Shown: positions 9,289 to 20,115, counted from the stretch's first letter. The stretch: 64,000 nt of DNA from CAWIKY01 sp963836905 (GCA_963836905.1 CAWIKY010000004.1:1-64000); one strand, 5' to 3'. The notes: generated by a model from the letters alone, not told the origin. Numbers and translations are program-made.

Positions 9289-9322
9289 GTGGGGCGCTCC
9301 ACTGCCTCGCAGAGCGCCCCAC
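9289..9322 (-). other. Intercistronic stem-loop after the sugar-binding-protein gene
   Basis: Perfect 11-bp arms (GTGGGGCGCTC at 9289-9299 and GAGCGCCCCAC at 9312-9322) enclose a 12-base loop just after the binding-protein stop. No U-run follows. Such hairpins often protect binding-protein mRNA so that it is made in excess over downstream enzymes; that role is inferred here. Confidence 0.65.
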
Positions 9323-9336
9323 AGTGCGACGGAGTG

Positions 9337-10524
9337 CTAGTAGTTGCCGGGTCCAGCCAGCGACGCTGCGATCTTCGCCTCTGCCCAGTCCACGTTCGAC
9401 TGATCGACGACGATGGTCGGGATGCGGATGAACTGTGCAACGGTCATCCCGAGGATCTCGTGCTGGAACAGGGTGTCGATCATGGTGCGGCCCATCTCGA
9501 CCGAGTTCACATCGACCGTCGCGGTGAGCTTGCCCTGGCGGATCGAGTCCATGCCCGAGAGGAGGCCATCGGCACCGATCGTGATGATGCCGGAGGTCCC
9601 GTCCCAGTGCTGCAGACCGGCGAGATCGATGGCCTGCGAGGCCCCGAGAGCCATGTCTTCGTTCTCGCCGTAGATCGCGTCAACGTCAGGGAACTTCGTC
9701 AGGAGATCCTGTGCGGCGGTCAAGCCCTGATCCCTGACATAGCCGCCGTCGGCGGAACCGACGATCGTCATGCCGGGGTACTCCGAGATCGCCGCTTCAA
9801 AGCCCTGCTGACGCAGCTTGGTCCAGTCGGAGCCCGAAGGCCCGAGAATCTGGATGATGTCGCCTTCGCCGTTCAGCTCTTCGGCCAGGTACAGACCCGC
9901 GATGTAGCCGGACTGCCAGCGGTCGTCATAGCCGATGTTCGAGACGGTGAAGAGCCCGCCCGTGGGGTCGTCAGCTTGCGACGGGTTGGCGAGCTCCTCC
10001 GTCGAGTTGAACTGGTAGAAATCAACGTCGCCTTCCGACCCCGCAGCGTAGATTTCCTGCATCGTGGGAGCCGGCGCGGCGGAGCATACGAACACCGCAT
10101 CGAACTCATTGGAGATGAAGTTCTGAACGATGCCGACCGCCTCGACACCGGAGTGCGCGTCGTTGAGGGCACCCTGACGGGACCACTCCCACTGAATGCC
10201 GTAGCACTCCTCGAGCTCGTGCATCCGATTGAAGGCAGATTTCTCGACCTGCGTGTAGAACTCGGACAGGATCGGCGGGGTGTATCCGACCTTGAGCGTA
10301 CGGCCATCGACCGCAGCAGTAATCGCGGCCTGTTCCTCTGCGCTCCCGCATAGTGCGGCACCACCGTCACCCGACGCCGTGGAACCCTCGTTGTTCGAGC
10401 TGCCGACGGTGGTGCATGCGGCGAGTCCGACCAAGAGGGCACCACTCGCAGCGAAGGCGGCGAACCGCTTTAGGACTGGTCCGCGCGCGCCATGCGTGCG
10501 GAGGGTGAGTTGTTCTTGTGACAT
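9337..10524 (-). CDS. Sugar ABC transporter substrate-binding lipoprotein
   Basis: A 395-residue periplasmic-binding-protein-like lipoprotein of the CUT2/ribose-binding class (Peripla_BP_4 type). The signal peptide ends in a lipobox, LLVGLAAC, near residue 37, followed by a Ser/Gly/Asn-rich linker. The mature domain shows DAVFVCSAAPAP, IIQILGPSGSDW and DAIYGENEDMALGASQAI, the last typical of sugar-binding proteins. The start at 10524 is chosen over an in-frame ATG at 10557 because AAAGGAAAG precedes it. Two permeases and an ATPase lie upstream in the same operon. Confidence 0.92.
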   Translation of the reverse strand: MSQEQLTLRTHGARGPVLKRFAAFAASGALLVGLAACTTVGSSNNEGSTASGDGGAALCGSAEEQAAITAAVDGRTLKVGYTPPILSEFYTQVEKSAFNRMHELEECYGIQWEWSRQGALNDAHSGVEAVGIVQNFISNEFDAVFVCSAAPAPTMQEIYAAGSEGDVDFYQFNSTEELANPSQADDPTGGLFTVSNIGYDDRWQSGYIAGLYLAEELNGEGDIIQILGPSGSDWTKLRQQGFEAAISEYPGMTIVGSADGGYVRDQGLTAAQDLLTKFPDVDAIYGENEDMALGASQAIDLAGLQHWDGTSGIITIGADGLLSGMDSIRQGKLTATVDVNSVEMGRTMIDTLFQHEILGMTVAQFIRIPTIVVDQSNVDWAEAKIAASLAGPGNY

Positions 10525-10569
10525 CTGATCTTTCCTTTCACTGTGGGCCAGCGCCAAGACGCTGGCGAT

Positions 10570-11628
10570 TCAGATCTCTTTCTTGGTGCGCTCAAGCGAC
10601 GGCGCTTGAGAGTCGCGTTTGGCGCGCCGCCGTAGGGCAGCGTTCCGTGCAAGTTCACTGAGGTAGTTGGCGATGACGGCGAGAAGCAGAATCGCGCCGA
10701 TCACGATTTTCTGAAAGCTCGACGGCACGCCAGCCAGATTGATGATGTTGATCGCAAGTGCCAGGGTCAGAGCACCGAGAATGGCGCCGAGTACGCGGCC
10801 TCGACCGCCCATGAGAGAAGCACCGCCGATGATGGCCGCCGAGATCGCCTGGATCTCGTATCCGGTGCCCAGGTCGGCGGGCACATTGTTGTTGCGACCC
10901 GCCAGGATGATTCCGGCGATGGCAGCGCAGACTCCGCTGATGACGTAGGCCTGCGTCTTGACCCAGCGCACGGAGACTCCCGACTGACGTGCCGCGACCG
11001 CGTTGCTCCCGACCGCGAAGAAATGGGTGCCGAGCCTGGTGCGGGACAATAGCCATCCGGCGGCGAGCGCAAGCACCAAAGCGACGACCATGGGGAGCGT
11101 GACGGGGCCGAACAGCGGCTCGAGCCCTCCGATGACGTAGTACTCGCTCGTCATGTACCCGATGATCGGAACCCCCTGAGTCGCGATATAGAGCACACCG
11201 CTCGCGAGCCCGAGCATGGCGAGCGTGCCGATGAAGTCTGGAAGTCCCACGCGCGTCACCAGGAACCCGTTTAAGAGCCCAGCGATGACTCCGACGAGAA
11301 GCGCGCACAGGAAGGCGACCCACAACGGTGCGCCGAGCTTGATCACACTCGCCGCCGTGCCTGCGCACAGCGCCATCACCGCCCCCACGGAGAGGTCGAT
11401 ACCACCTGAGATGAGCACGATCGTCATGCCGACGGCGAGAATCATCACGGTGATGCTGCTGCCGACGAGGTTGTAGATGTTGTTGCCGGCGTAGAAGACG
11501 GGGAAGGCGAAGGCGGCGATCAGGGAGAAGATCACGAGGAGCGAGATCACGCCCAGGGTCGGGTCGATGACGAGTCGCTCCCACGCGTTGCGCGATACGG
11601 TGGCGATGTCGAGTGTCCTACTTTTCAT
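10570..11628 (-). CDS. Sugar ABC transporter permease (CUT2, RbsC-like)
   Basis: About 352 residues with eight to ten hydrophobic segments. The family signature VLISGGIDLSVGAVMALCAG lies near residue 72, and the cytoplasmic loop AISAAIIGGASLMGGRGRV near 270 contacts the ATPase. Three successive ATG codons (11634, 11631, 11628) overlap the end of the preceding permease; 11628 has the best spacing from GAGGG. With the second permease this suggests a heterodimeric channel. The C-terminus is positively charged. Confidence 0.92.
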   Translation of the reverse strand: MKSRTLDIATVSRNAWERLVIDPTLGVISLLVIFSLIAAFAFPVFYAGNNIYNLVGSSITVMILAVGMTIVLISGGIDLSVGAVMALCAGTAASVIKLGAPLWVAFLCALLVGVIAGLLNGFLVTRVGLPDFIGTLAMLGLASGVLYIATQGVPIIGYMTSEYYVIGGLEPLFGPVTLPMVVALVLALAAGWLLSRTRLGTHFFAVGSNAVAARQSGVSVRWVKTQAYVISGVCAAIAGIILAGRNNNVPADLGTGYEIQAISAAIIGGASLMGGRGRVLGAILGALTLALAINIINLAGVPSSFQKIVIGAILLLAVIANYLSELARNAALRRRAKRDSQAPSLERTKKEI

Positions 11629-12685
11629 CATCATTGCCCTCGCTAGATTCGGCAGCCGCACTGCGGGCTGAGACGGCGGCGGTCGTTGCGCGCTGGTCGC
11701 TCAGAGCGGATGTGCGCTGCAAGGCAGTTCTCAAGATCACGCGGCGCACCTGGCGCTCGAAGACGACTCCGAAAACGATGGCCAGAGCCGTGACGATGCT
11801 GAAGTAGACAGGGTCGACGTTGTTCAGACGAAGGCCCTGCTGAAGCGTGACGAGGAAGAACCCTCCCACCAGCGCCGCCCAGGCGTTGCCGTTACCGCCG
11901 GCCAGGGTGATTCCTCCGATGACAGCACCGGCGATGGCGATGAACTCATACCCGATGCCGAGGAAGGCCTGCACGGCGCCGAGTCGCGACGCGAGCAGCA
12001 CCCCGGCCAACCCCGCCAGGAGGCCTGACGCCGCGAAGGACATCAGGCGCACATGCGGCACGCTCACCCCGGCGACGTTGGATGCCTGCGCGGAAATACC
12101 GACGGCGTACAAGCGCCTACCGAGCACGGTCTTCGCGAGGATGATCTGCGCGATCACGAACACTGCCGCCGCGATGAGCAACGAGGTCGGAATACCGAAG
12201 ACATCGCTCTTGGTCAGCTCCGGGAAGCCCGGCACATCGACCCCTTGAAGGGGCTGCACTTGCGTGAGCACGACGAGCAGGCCTGCGGCGATGTTCAGCG
12301 TGGCGAGCGTCACGATGAAGTCGTTGATTCTCAGGTACGCCACGAGGAAGCCGTTCACGAGACCGAACACGAGCCCGGTTCCGCATCCGACGGCGATGCC
12401 GATAGCGAGCGGCGCACCGTTCACGAAGGCGAACATGGTCATGCCGGCGCTCAAGCCCGCCACTGTTCCGACAGAGAGGTCGATGCCGCCGCCCATGATA
12501 ACGATCGCCACACCCAGCGTGATCAGGATGATCGGGATCCCGTTGGTGATGTAGTTCCCCAGCGTGCTCGCGTCGAGGAAGACGGGGTTGAGCATTTGGA
12601 AGACCACGACCGTGATGATGAGGACGAACGTCATCGGCATGCCGGGAACGGACATGATTCTCGCGAGTGGCGATGAGGACTTCAT
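11618..12685 (-). CDS. Sugar ABC transporter permease (CUT2, RbsC-like)
   Basis: A 355-residue membrane protein of the same family as its neighbour. Visible signatures are IVIMGGGIDLSVGTVAGLSA near residue 61 and IAIAGAVIGGITLAGGNGNA near 255. The tail after about residue 325 is Ala/Arg/Ser-rich and likely cytoplasmic. Its ATG overlaps the ATPase stop in an ATGA arrangement, and its own end overlaps the next permease start, showing tight translational coupling through the transporter. Confidence 0.92.
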   Translation of the reverse strand: MKSSSPLARIMSVPGMPMTFVLIITVVVFQMLNPVFLDASTLGNYITNGIPIILITLGVAIVIMGGGIDLSVGTVAGLSAGMTMFAFVNGAPLAIGIAVGCGTGLVFGLVNGFLVAYLRINDFIVTLATLNIAAGLLVVLTQVQPLQGVDVPGFPELTKSDVFGIPTSLLIAAAVFVIAQIILAKTVLGRRLYAVGISAQASNVAGVSVPHVRLMSFAASGLLAGLAGVLLASRLGAVQAFLGIGYEFIAIAGAVIGGITLAGGNGNAWAALVGGFFLVTLQQGLRLNNVDPVYFSIVTALAIVFGVVFERQVRRVILRTALQRTSALSDQRATTAAVSARSAAAESSEGNDDEK

Positions 12686-14268
12686 GATGCTCCTCCTGCT
12701 GCGCTCAGATTGAGCACTTCTGACTTGATGCGGGCGAACTCGCCGGCCTCAATGGCTGCGGGGATTCCGTCGACCTCGCCGACGACGCGGCCGTTCTTGA
12801 GGACGAGCACCCGATGGCTAAGTTCCAGCAGCTCTTCCACTTCTGAGGCGATGAGGATGGCGGATCCGCCGTTCGCCGCGTAGTCGCGCACGAGCGTGTG
12901 GACGTCGACCTTCGCGGAGACGTCGATGCCCTGAGTCGGCTCGTCGAAGATGAGGAGCTTCGGCGCGGTGTTGAGGCAGCGCGCGACGATGACCTTCTGC
13001 TGGTTGCCGCCGCTCAGATTGCCGATGCGCGCATCGACGTCGGGCGTCTTGATGCCGAGTCGCGCTCGGAACTTCTCGGCAAGAGCCCGCTCCTTCTTGC
13101 CGCTGATCCAGAATCCCGCCAAGGCGACTGTGGAGAGTCGCGAGATCGACACGTTCTTCGCGGTGGAAAGGTCCGCGAGAATGCCGAGCTGCTTGCGATC
13201 CTCCGGCACCATCGCCAGTCCGGCACGGTACGCCGCTGTCGAGCTGCGCAGGGCGAGCCGCCGGCCGTCGAGCTCCACGGTGCCGGAGGTGAGAGCATCC
13301 AGACCCATGAGCGTGCGCACGACTTCCGTGCGCCCTGCGCCGGCGAGCCCTGCGAGCCCGACGATCTCACCCTCACGCACGTCGAGCGAGACATCGCGAA
13401 CGACGGTGCCTCTCGTGAGGTTGCGCGCTCGGAGAACGACGCGGCTTCCCGAGGAGGTCGACAGGTGCGCGACGCGCATGGCGTCCCCGCCGCCGAACTC
13501 TTCGCTGTCCATTCCGAACATGAGGTTGACGAGCTCTGCGGCAGACGTCGACTCGACCGGTACGGTGTCGACTCGGCGACCGTCCTTGAACACGGTAGCG
13601 GTGTCAGCCAGTCCGAAGAGCTCCTCGAGGTGATGAGTCACCCACACCAGCGAGACGCCTCGTTCACGCAACGAGCGCATGTAGCCGAACAGCACTTGCC
13701 GCTCTGCATCCTCGAGCCCCGATGTCGGCTCATCCAGGATCAGCACCTGCGGGTTGAAGGCCAAGGCCTTGACGATCTCGATCGCGCGCTTCTTGAGCGC
13801 ACCGAACTCCGAGACCGGAGTTCCGAGTTCTGCAGGCGTGATGCCGAAGTCCGCGGCGAGGTCGCGCACCTTCTGCTCCATGCCCCGTCGGTCAGAGGTC
13901 AACGGCAGGCCCAGCGTCTTCTTCGTGATCTCTCGACCGAGGAAGATGTTGTCCAGCGCCGACAAGGCGGGCACGAGCGAGAGCTCCTGGTAGATCGTGG
14001 AGATACCTGCGGCCATCGCGGCGAACGGGCCAGACGAGGCGAGCGGCGAGCCGTTGAGGTGGATGGTGCCTCGATCAGGCTTCGTCACGCCCGAGATGAT
14101 GCTGATGAGCGTCGACTTCCCTGCGCCGTTGCCTCCGAGGAGAGCATGAATCTCCCCGGCGCCGACCGAAAGCTCTACGTCTTCGAGGGCGGTCACGCCC
14201 TCGAAGTGCTTGGTGATTCCACGCGCTTCGAGCACGGCTGGCGTCGATACCGAGTCGTTCGCTCGCAT
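12682..14268 (-). CDS. Sugar ABC transporter ATP-binding protein (CUT2, RbsA/XylG-like)
   Basis: A 528-residue duplicated ABC ATPase. The first half has Walker A GGNGAGKST near residue 49, a degenerate signature (VSEFGALKKRAIEIVKAL) and Walker B LILDEPTSGL. The second half has a degenerate Walker A, GLAGAGRTEVVRT, but an intact LSGGNQQKV signature and LLIFDEPTQGID. One consensus and one degenerate site is the normal CUT2 pattern. The start at 14268 follows AAAGGAG; an ATG at 14304 lacks this. It is the first gene of the ten-gene leftward operon, so the operon promoter should lie between 14269 and about 14450. Confidence 0.94.
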   Translation of the reverse strand: MRANDSVSTPAVLEARGITKHFEGVTALEDVELSVGAGEIHALLGGNGAGKSTLISIISGVTKPDRGTIHLNGSPLASSGPFAAMAAGISTIYQELSLVPALSALDNIFLGREITKKTLGLPLTSDRRGMEQKVRDLAADFGITPAELGTPVSEFGALKKRAIEIVKALAFNPQVLILDEPTSGLEDAERQVLFGYMRSLRERGVSLVWVTHHLEELFGLADTATVFKDGRRVDTVPVESTSAAELVNLMFGMDSEEFGGGDAMRVAHLSTSSGSRVVLRARNLTRGTVVRDVSLDVREGEIVGLAGLAGAGRTEVVRTLMGLDALTSGTVELDGRRLALRSSTAAYRAGLAMVPEDRKQLGILADLSTAKNVSISRLSTVALAGFWISGKKERALAEKFRARLGIKTPDVDARIGNLSGGNQQKVIVARCLNTAPKLLIFDEPTQGIDVSAKVDVHTLVRDYAANGGSAILIASEVEELLELSHRVLVLKNGRVVGEVDGIPAAIEAGEFARIKSEVLNLSAAGGAS

Positions 14269-14772
14269 GCGTTGGCTCCTTTGCCCCGTCGGTGTAGCGA
14301 TCACCCTCTACTTCGGGGGCGCTACATACAATAATCCATACTTACGCCAAAATAGCAAGAGGTTTGTTTCCGAGCTGCTCGCCTCGTCGGTGCACACCCA
14401 GCAGTAGGGGTTGTGCACGGGCGACTTGGGGATGCGAGATTCCTCTAAAATACGGGACAGAAGCCGTGTAGGAGCAGCGCTCGCCGCGATGCACAGTCCC
14501 AACAGTCGCCTTGGTGGCGGCTCTGACGATTAATTTGCTTCCCGTCGAAGTTCGTCGGGACCTCTCCGCCGCCTCCTCGGAATGGCGTCAGCCATATCCG
14601 GGACAGCCTTTCGCATAGTCATCCCCATACCTCACCCGCACTTCCACGGCCCGGAACCGGTGGAGCTTTCGGCGCATGGGCCAAAGCAGGCGAAGCCTCC
14701 CCTCGACGACTGGAAGATTGCAAGTCAGAATGCCCGCGCCAACAGGAAAAGACAGGGGAGGCACGCAGCGAC
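14269..14772. other. Gene-free 500-bp region holding the actinobacterial/alphaproteobacterial junction
   Basis: No supported gene. The left end should hold the leftward operon promoter: the AT-rich stretch around 14325-14370 is the only low-GC patch nearby. GTGCACA at 14390-14396 and TGTGCAC at 14412-14418 form an inverted repeat that could be an operator. An imperfect hairpin sits at 14539-14559. From about 14600 rightwards the sequence leads into the alphaproteobacterial acs gene. The switch between the two genome types must lie here, but I cannot place it to the base. Confidence 0.6.
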
Positions 14773-16716
<1,944 letters not shown>

Positions 16717-16733
16717 CGCGCAAACCAACCCGT

Positions 16734-18158
16734 TCAGCAGTACGGATTGCCGGAACGGCAGGATGACGAATAGCCCGTGCCGATGGACTGGTTGGCTCGG
16801 ATGAAATCGTTGAAATTGGCGGTGTCCTGCGATGAGGACGAACTGGAATAGGACGAACTGCTGCCCGAGGACGACGCGGACGGCGTATAGCCGCCATAGG
16901 CCCCGCTGGTTGCGCCATAGCCCCTCATGCCAGCGTTGAAGCCTTCGATCTGACTGATCCAGTCATCGAGCCAGCTCTTTTTGGCCGGCACGGTGCGGCG
17001 CGGCGCCGAATTGGCGAGAGCTGCATTATACATGCTGTAGAATGGCGCACAGGCTGGTTGATAAGCCGCATCAAAACAGAGCTTCTGCATCCGCGTCTGG
17101 GCGGCGGACTGATCCTGCATGCCGAATTGCGGGTAATACTCCATGAATGCCAGATTGTAGCAGGAACCGTTATTGCCAGTCATGCAGTCGGTCTCGAACG
17201 CACGGTAACCGCGCTTGATATCCTCCTTTGTCGCGGCATTCGAGGCGAGGACCAATGCGGACCCAAGCCTCAGACACCCGTTCATCACGCCAATATCACA
17301 AGCGCCCCGGAAATCGGAAAGCGCCCGCGCGGGGTTTTTCTCTACACCATGGCGACCGTTCAGGCGGTTAACACCGGCGTTGTAGCAAGCGATCCCTTCG
17401 CCCGCGAGGCAGAAGAGATCGAATGTCGTCATGGCTTGTCCGGCCTGTCCCTCTGCCTGCTGGGTTTCGGCGCGCGTGTTCACCCGGTGCGCCAGATCGA
17501 TCATGAAGTCGCGTGCCGAGAGTTTCTCCTGATCATAGGCCATCTTGTACCAGCGAAAGGCGATGCTTTCCTGCACCGGTCCGCCGATGCCGTGTTCGGC
17601 GAGCCAGCCTGCCGCCTGCTGGGCAACGGGATCTCCGGCATCGCCAGCGCGGGACATGAGCGCACGCGCCCGTTTCTCGTCCTTTGCGACGCCGGTGCCG
17701 CGCAGCAGCATCTCCGCCACATTGTAGCGGGCTTGTGCATCACCCGCGTCTGCGGCGCGCTGATACCAGTAAAAAGCCTGTGCATGATCCTGCGGGACGC
17801 CCACACCTCTGTCGTAAATTGCTCCAACATTGAAAAGATCGCCCGCCAGTCCGGCTTCACCGGACTTCTTGTACCAGACGAGCGCCGCCTGCTTGTCGAC
17901 CGGAACACCCTTGCCGTTGGAGTAGATCCAGCCAATCCGGCTCATCGCGTCATAACTGCCCTCAGCGGCGAGTTCGCGGAAGACCGGGAGGGCGGCCTGG
18001 GTATTTCCCGCTTCAACATTTTTCACAGCCCCGAAATAACGGGCTTCCCATTCGGGCTTCATGGCACCTGACAGCGTTGCCGTTTCGTCTGCAACTGCGT
18101 AGGAAAAGACGACCGCCTGAAAGATCGCAAAAAACAGGACGATGAAGATGCGCCGCAT
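16734..18158 (-). CDS. Exported Sel1-repeat protein
   Basis: A 474-residue protein with a signal peptide (hydrophobic residues 4-22, AVADE cleavage region). Sel1-like repeats run at about residues 68-103, 104-139, 140-175 and 176-210, each with a WY or LY helix and a GxGVxxD turn. The middle third has many Cys residues in degenerate repeats (CLAGEGIACYNAG, CDIGVMNGCLRLG). The C-terminal 70 residues are low-complexity Ser/Gly. Sel1 proteins act as scaffolds for protein contacts, in bacteria often in the envelope. Specific role unknown. Confidence 0.8.
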   Translation of the reverse strand: MRRIFIVLFFAIFQAVVFSYAVADETATLSGAMKPEWEARYFGAVKNVEAGNTQAALPVFRELAAEGSYDAMSRIGWIYSNGKGVPVDKQAALVWYKKSGEAGLAGDLFNVGAIYDRGVGVPQDHAQAFYWYQRAADAGDAQARYNVAEMLLRGTGVAKDEKRARALMSRAGDAGDPVAQQAAGWLAEHGIGGPVQESIAFRWYKMAYDQEKLSARDFMIDLAHRVNTRAETQQAEGQAGQAMTTFDLFCLAGEGIACYNAGVNRLNGRHGVEKNPARALSDFRGACDIGVMNGCLRLGSALVLASNAATKEDIKRGYRAFETDCMTGNNGSCYNLAFMEYYPQFGMQDQSAAQTRMQKLCFDAAYQPACAPFYSMYNAALANSAPRRTVPAKKSWLDDWISQIEGFNAGMRGYGATSGAYGGYTPSASSSGSSSSYSSSSSSQDTANFNDFIRANQSIGTGYSSSCRSGNPYC

Positions 18159-18315
18159 TGGCCTGGCCCTTTGTCACTGAGATTCTGCCAAGTCCAGCAC
18201 GCGCCGTAACATGGCCTGCGTCATCCCCTGATAAGGTGACGGCCATTGAAGGTCTTTGCGTGCGCCGCTTCGGTCTGCGAACATATCCACACCAGAACTG
18301 GTTAGAGGAACGGGC

Positions 18316-18504
18316 ATGGTAGAGATGGCGACAATAACGCCCCGAGAGGCCGGGTTGGACACAAACCGTCCGGTTTATCTCTTAGCGATTGCCGCTTGGC
18401 TCCTGTTTGCCGGAGCCTATTGCGCAATCTTTCTGATCTTCAGTCAGGTGGGTCGTCTGCGGAGGTACGGCTCGAGAACTTCCCGGCCACAATGGCGTTT
18501 CTGA
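18316..18504 (+). CDS. Small putative single-pass membrane protein
   Basis: A 62-residue frame with a GAGGAA site at ribosome-binding distance from its ATG and one strong hydrophobic segment at about residues 20-43 (YLLAIAAWLLFAGAYCAIFL). The tail is Arg-rich and could reflect a frame error like those elsewhere in this sequence. I recognise no family. It is divergent from the Sel1 gene. Confidence 0.4.
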   Translation: MVEMATITPREAGLDTNRPVYLLAIAAWLLFAGAYCAIFLIFSQVGRLRRYGSRTSRPQWRF

Positions 18505-18653
18505 AGCGCCATTCAGATCGCGCAGACTGCCGCAGCGAAGGTTCCGAAAACCGATAGCAGGTCGCGGAAGGCGTTACCGTCATTCCGCGCTCCGGTTGCA
18601 GCACCCTGTTTTTTCGGGTGTAGATCGCTTGCGACAGACGGGAGGGCGGGCTC

Positions 18654-19320
18654 ATGCGGCCAAAGACATACGAGGCGCTGAAGGACAAACAGCGCGGCCT
18701 GCGCGACGGTTTTCCGCAGGCGTTGACCTTGCGGGTGCACCGCGCGCTCAGCTGGCTTTGCCGCGCCGAGGCCGAAGAGACAGACGATGATGCGGCGTTC
18801 ATCTTCTACTGGATCGCCTTCAATGCCGCCTATGCGCAGGAGGGCCGTGCGCCCATAACTGCGGCAAGCACCGAACGCAGCCGCTTTCAGGCATATTTCG
18901 AACACGGTCGTCGATCTGGATGACCGGCAACGCGTCTATCAGGCCATCTGGTCGCAATTTTCCAATTCAATCCGCCTTTTGCTCGATAACCGCTTTGTCT
19001 TCGAACCGTTCTGGCGGGCACAGCACGGTCATGACCTGAGCGAAAGCTGGGAAACGAGTTTTCGCCAGAGCAAGACAGCCACGAACAAGGCGCTGCAATC
19101 ACGCGATACGCCGGTCATTCTCTCAATCCTGTTTGATCGGCTGTATGTGCTGAGAAACCAGTTGATGCATGGCGGGGCGACATGGAATAGCGGCGTCAAT
19201 CGTGATCAGGTGCGCGACGGATGCGCCATTCTCGGATTCCTCGTGCCCATCTTCATCGACCTGATGATGGATAATCCCGACATGGAATGGTCCGACCCGC
19301 ACTATCCTGTTGTGGAGTGA
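18654..19320 (+). CDS. HEPN-domain protein (one frameshift)
   Basis: About 221 residues after correction. The first 84 residues are helical (ALSWLCRAEAEETDDDAAFI). An extra G near 18905 then stops the frame, and the protein continues as FEHVVDLDDRQRVYQAIWSQ. The end carries the HEPN RNase-like motif RNQLMH (R-x4-H) followed by GGATWNSGVNRDQVRDGC, as in the ApeA-type HEPN family. Many HEPN proteins are RNases in toxin-antitoxin or phage-defence systems, but this subfamily is also widespread on chromosomes without a known role. No obvious partner gene is adjacent; brnTA lies 0.5 kb downstream. Confidence 0.68.
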
Positions 19321-19363
19321 TGGCCCGATTGAAAGGCAGCACGGAAAGCGCCATTTAACGGGC

Positions 19364-19825
19364 ATGGCAGGCGATCTCTATCATGGCCGGGTTCTGGAAC
19401 TGGCAGCGAACATCGAACATGTCGGGCGTCTCGAAAACGCCGATGCATCGGTGGAAAAACGCGCCCGTATTTGCGGCTCGACTGTCCGCGTGGACGTGAC
19501 GCTGTCAAAAGACGGACAGACGATAGCCGGCATTGCTGTTGAGCCACGCGCTTGCGCGCTCGGCCAGGCCGCAACGGCCATTCTCTCCGAGCATGCTGTT
19601 GGCGCGAGCATCGCAGAGGTGCGCAGCGCGCAAGAGACGCTGGTTGCCATGCTGAAAAACGGCGGGCCGCCGCCAACGGGGCGGTTTGCTGAACTGCGCT
19701 ATCTGCAAGGTGTCGCGGACTACCCGCCGCGCCATGCCTCCACGACGCTCGCCTTCGATGCCGCCGTCGACGCCATTGAAGCGGCGCTGGCCAAACGCAG
19801 TGCGCCAGTCCCTTCTGACGCGTGA
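19364..19825 (+). CDS. NifU/IscU-like iron-sulfur cluster assembly scaffold protein
   Basis: A 153-residue alphaproteobacterial variant of the IscU/NifU-N fold. The Cys pattern is partly retained: Cys in ARICGSTVRVDV near residue 37 and Cys in EPRACALGQAATAIL near 65. A third conserved Cys is not evident, so cluster assembly would differ from classic IscU. The ATG at 19364 fits the family's usual N-terminus; a 54-bp upstream extension is possible. Its TGA overlaps the GTG of brnT. In related bacteria this gene commonly sits just before yidD; here brnTA lies between them. Confidence 0.75.
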   Translation: MAGDLYHGRVLELAANIEHVGRLENADASVEKRARICGSTVRVDVTLSKDGQTIAGIAVEPRACALGQAATAILSEHAVGASIAEVRSAQETLVAMLKNGGPPPTGRFAELRYLQGVADYPPRHASTTLAFDAAVDAIEAALAKRSAPVPSDA

Positions 19826-20115
19826 GGTTCGAGTGGGACGAGGTAAAGAATGCGGCGAACATCGCCAAGCATGGAGTATCATTTTTGCAGGCAGCTGAAA
19901 TTTACGACGGAATAGTATATAATGTCGGGGAAGATCTGCTCGACGACGGAGAGTTGCGTTGCCTTGATCTTGGAATGACCGGCGGGTTGCTGGTTCTGGT
20001 CGTTGCCTCGACCGAACGCGGCGAGCGGACAAGGATCATCTCGGCAAGACGGGCAGAAAGACGTGAAAGGAGACTGTTCGATGAGTACTGCAAAACTATC
20101 GGAAGACGTTTCTGA
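19822..20115 (+). CDS. brnT: BrnT family type II toxin
   Basis: A 97-residue RelE/ParE-fold RNase toxin. The BrnT hallmarks are FEWDEVKNAANIAKHGVSF at the N-terminus and RIISARRAERRERRLFDEY at the C-terminus. BrnT cleaves RNA and slows growth until neutralised by BrnA. It starts at a GTG overlapping the preceding stop (GTGA), and its end overlaps the antitoxin start by 35 bp. That overlap ensures antitoxin synthesis after the toxin, the normal BrnTA order. Confidence 0.9.
   Translation: MRFEWDEVKNAANIAKHGVSFLQAAEIYDGIVYNVGEDLLDDGELRCLDLGMTGGLLVLVVASTERGERTRIISARRAERRERRLFDEYCKTIGRRF

Noticed and set aside
12898..14334. Long open frame on the plus strand opposite the ABC ATPase gene (similar ones lie opposite acs and the DUF885 gene)
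   Set aside because: High-GC genes leave long open antisense frames. These have no recognisable domain, while the opposite strand encodes complete conserved proteins.
14308..14502. Minus-strand 64-residue frame in the junction region
   Set aside because: No recognisable family, no ribosome binding site, and it lies where the ABC operon promoter is expected.
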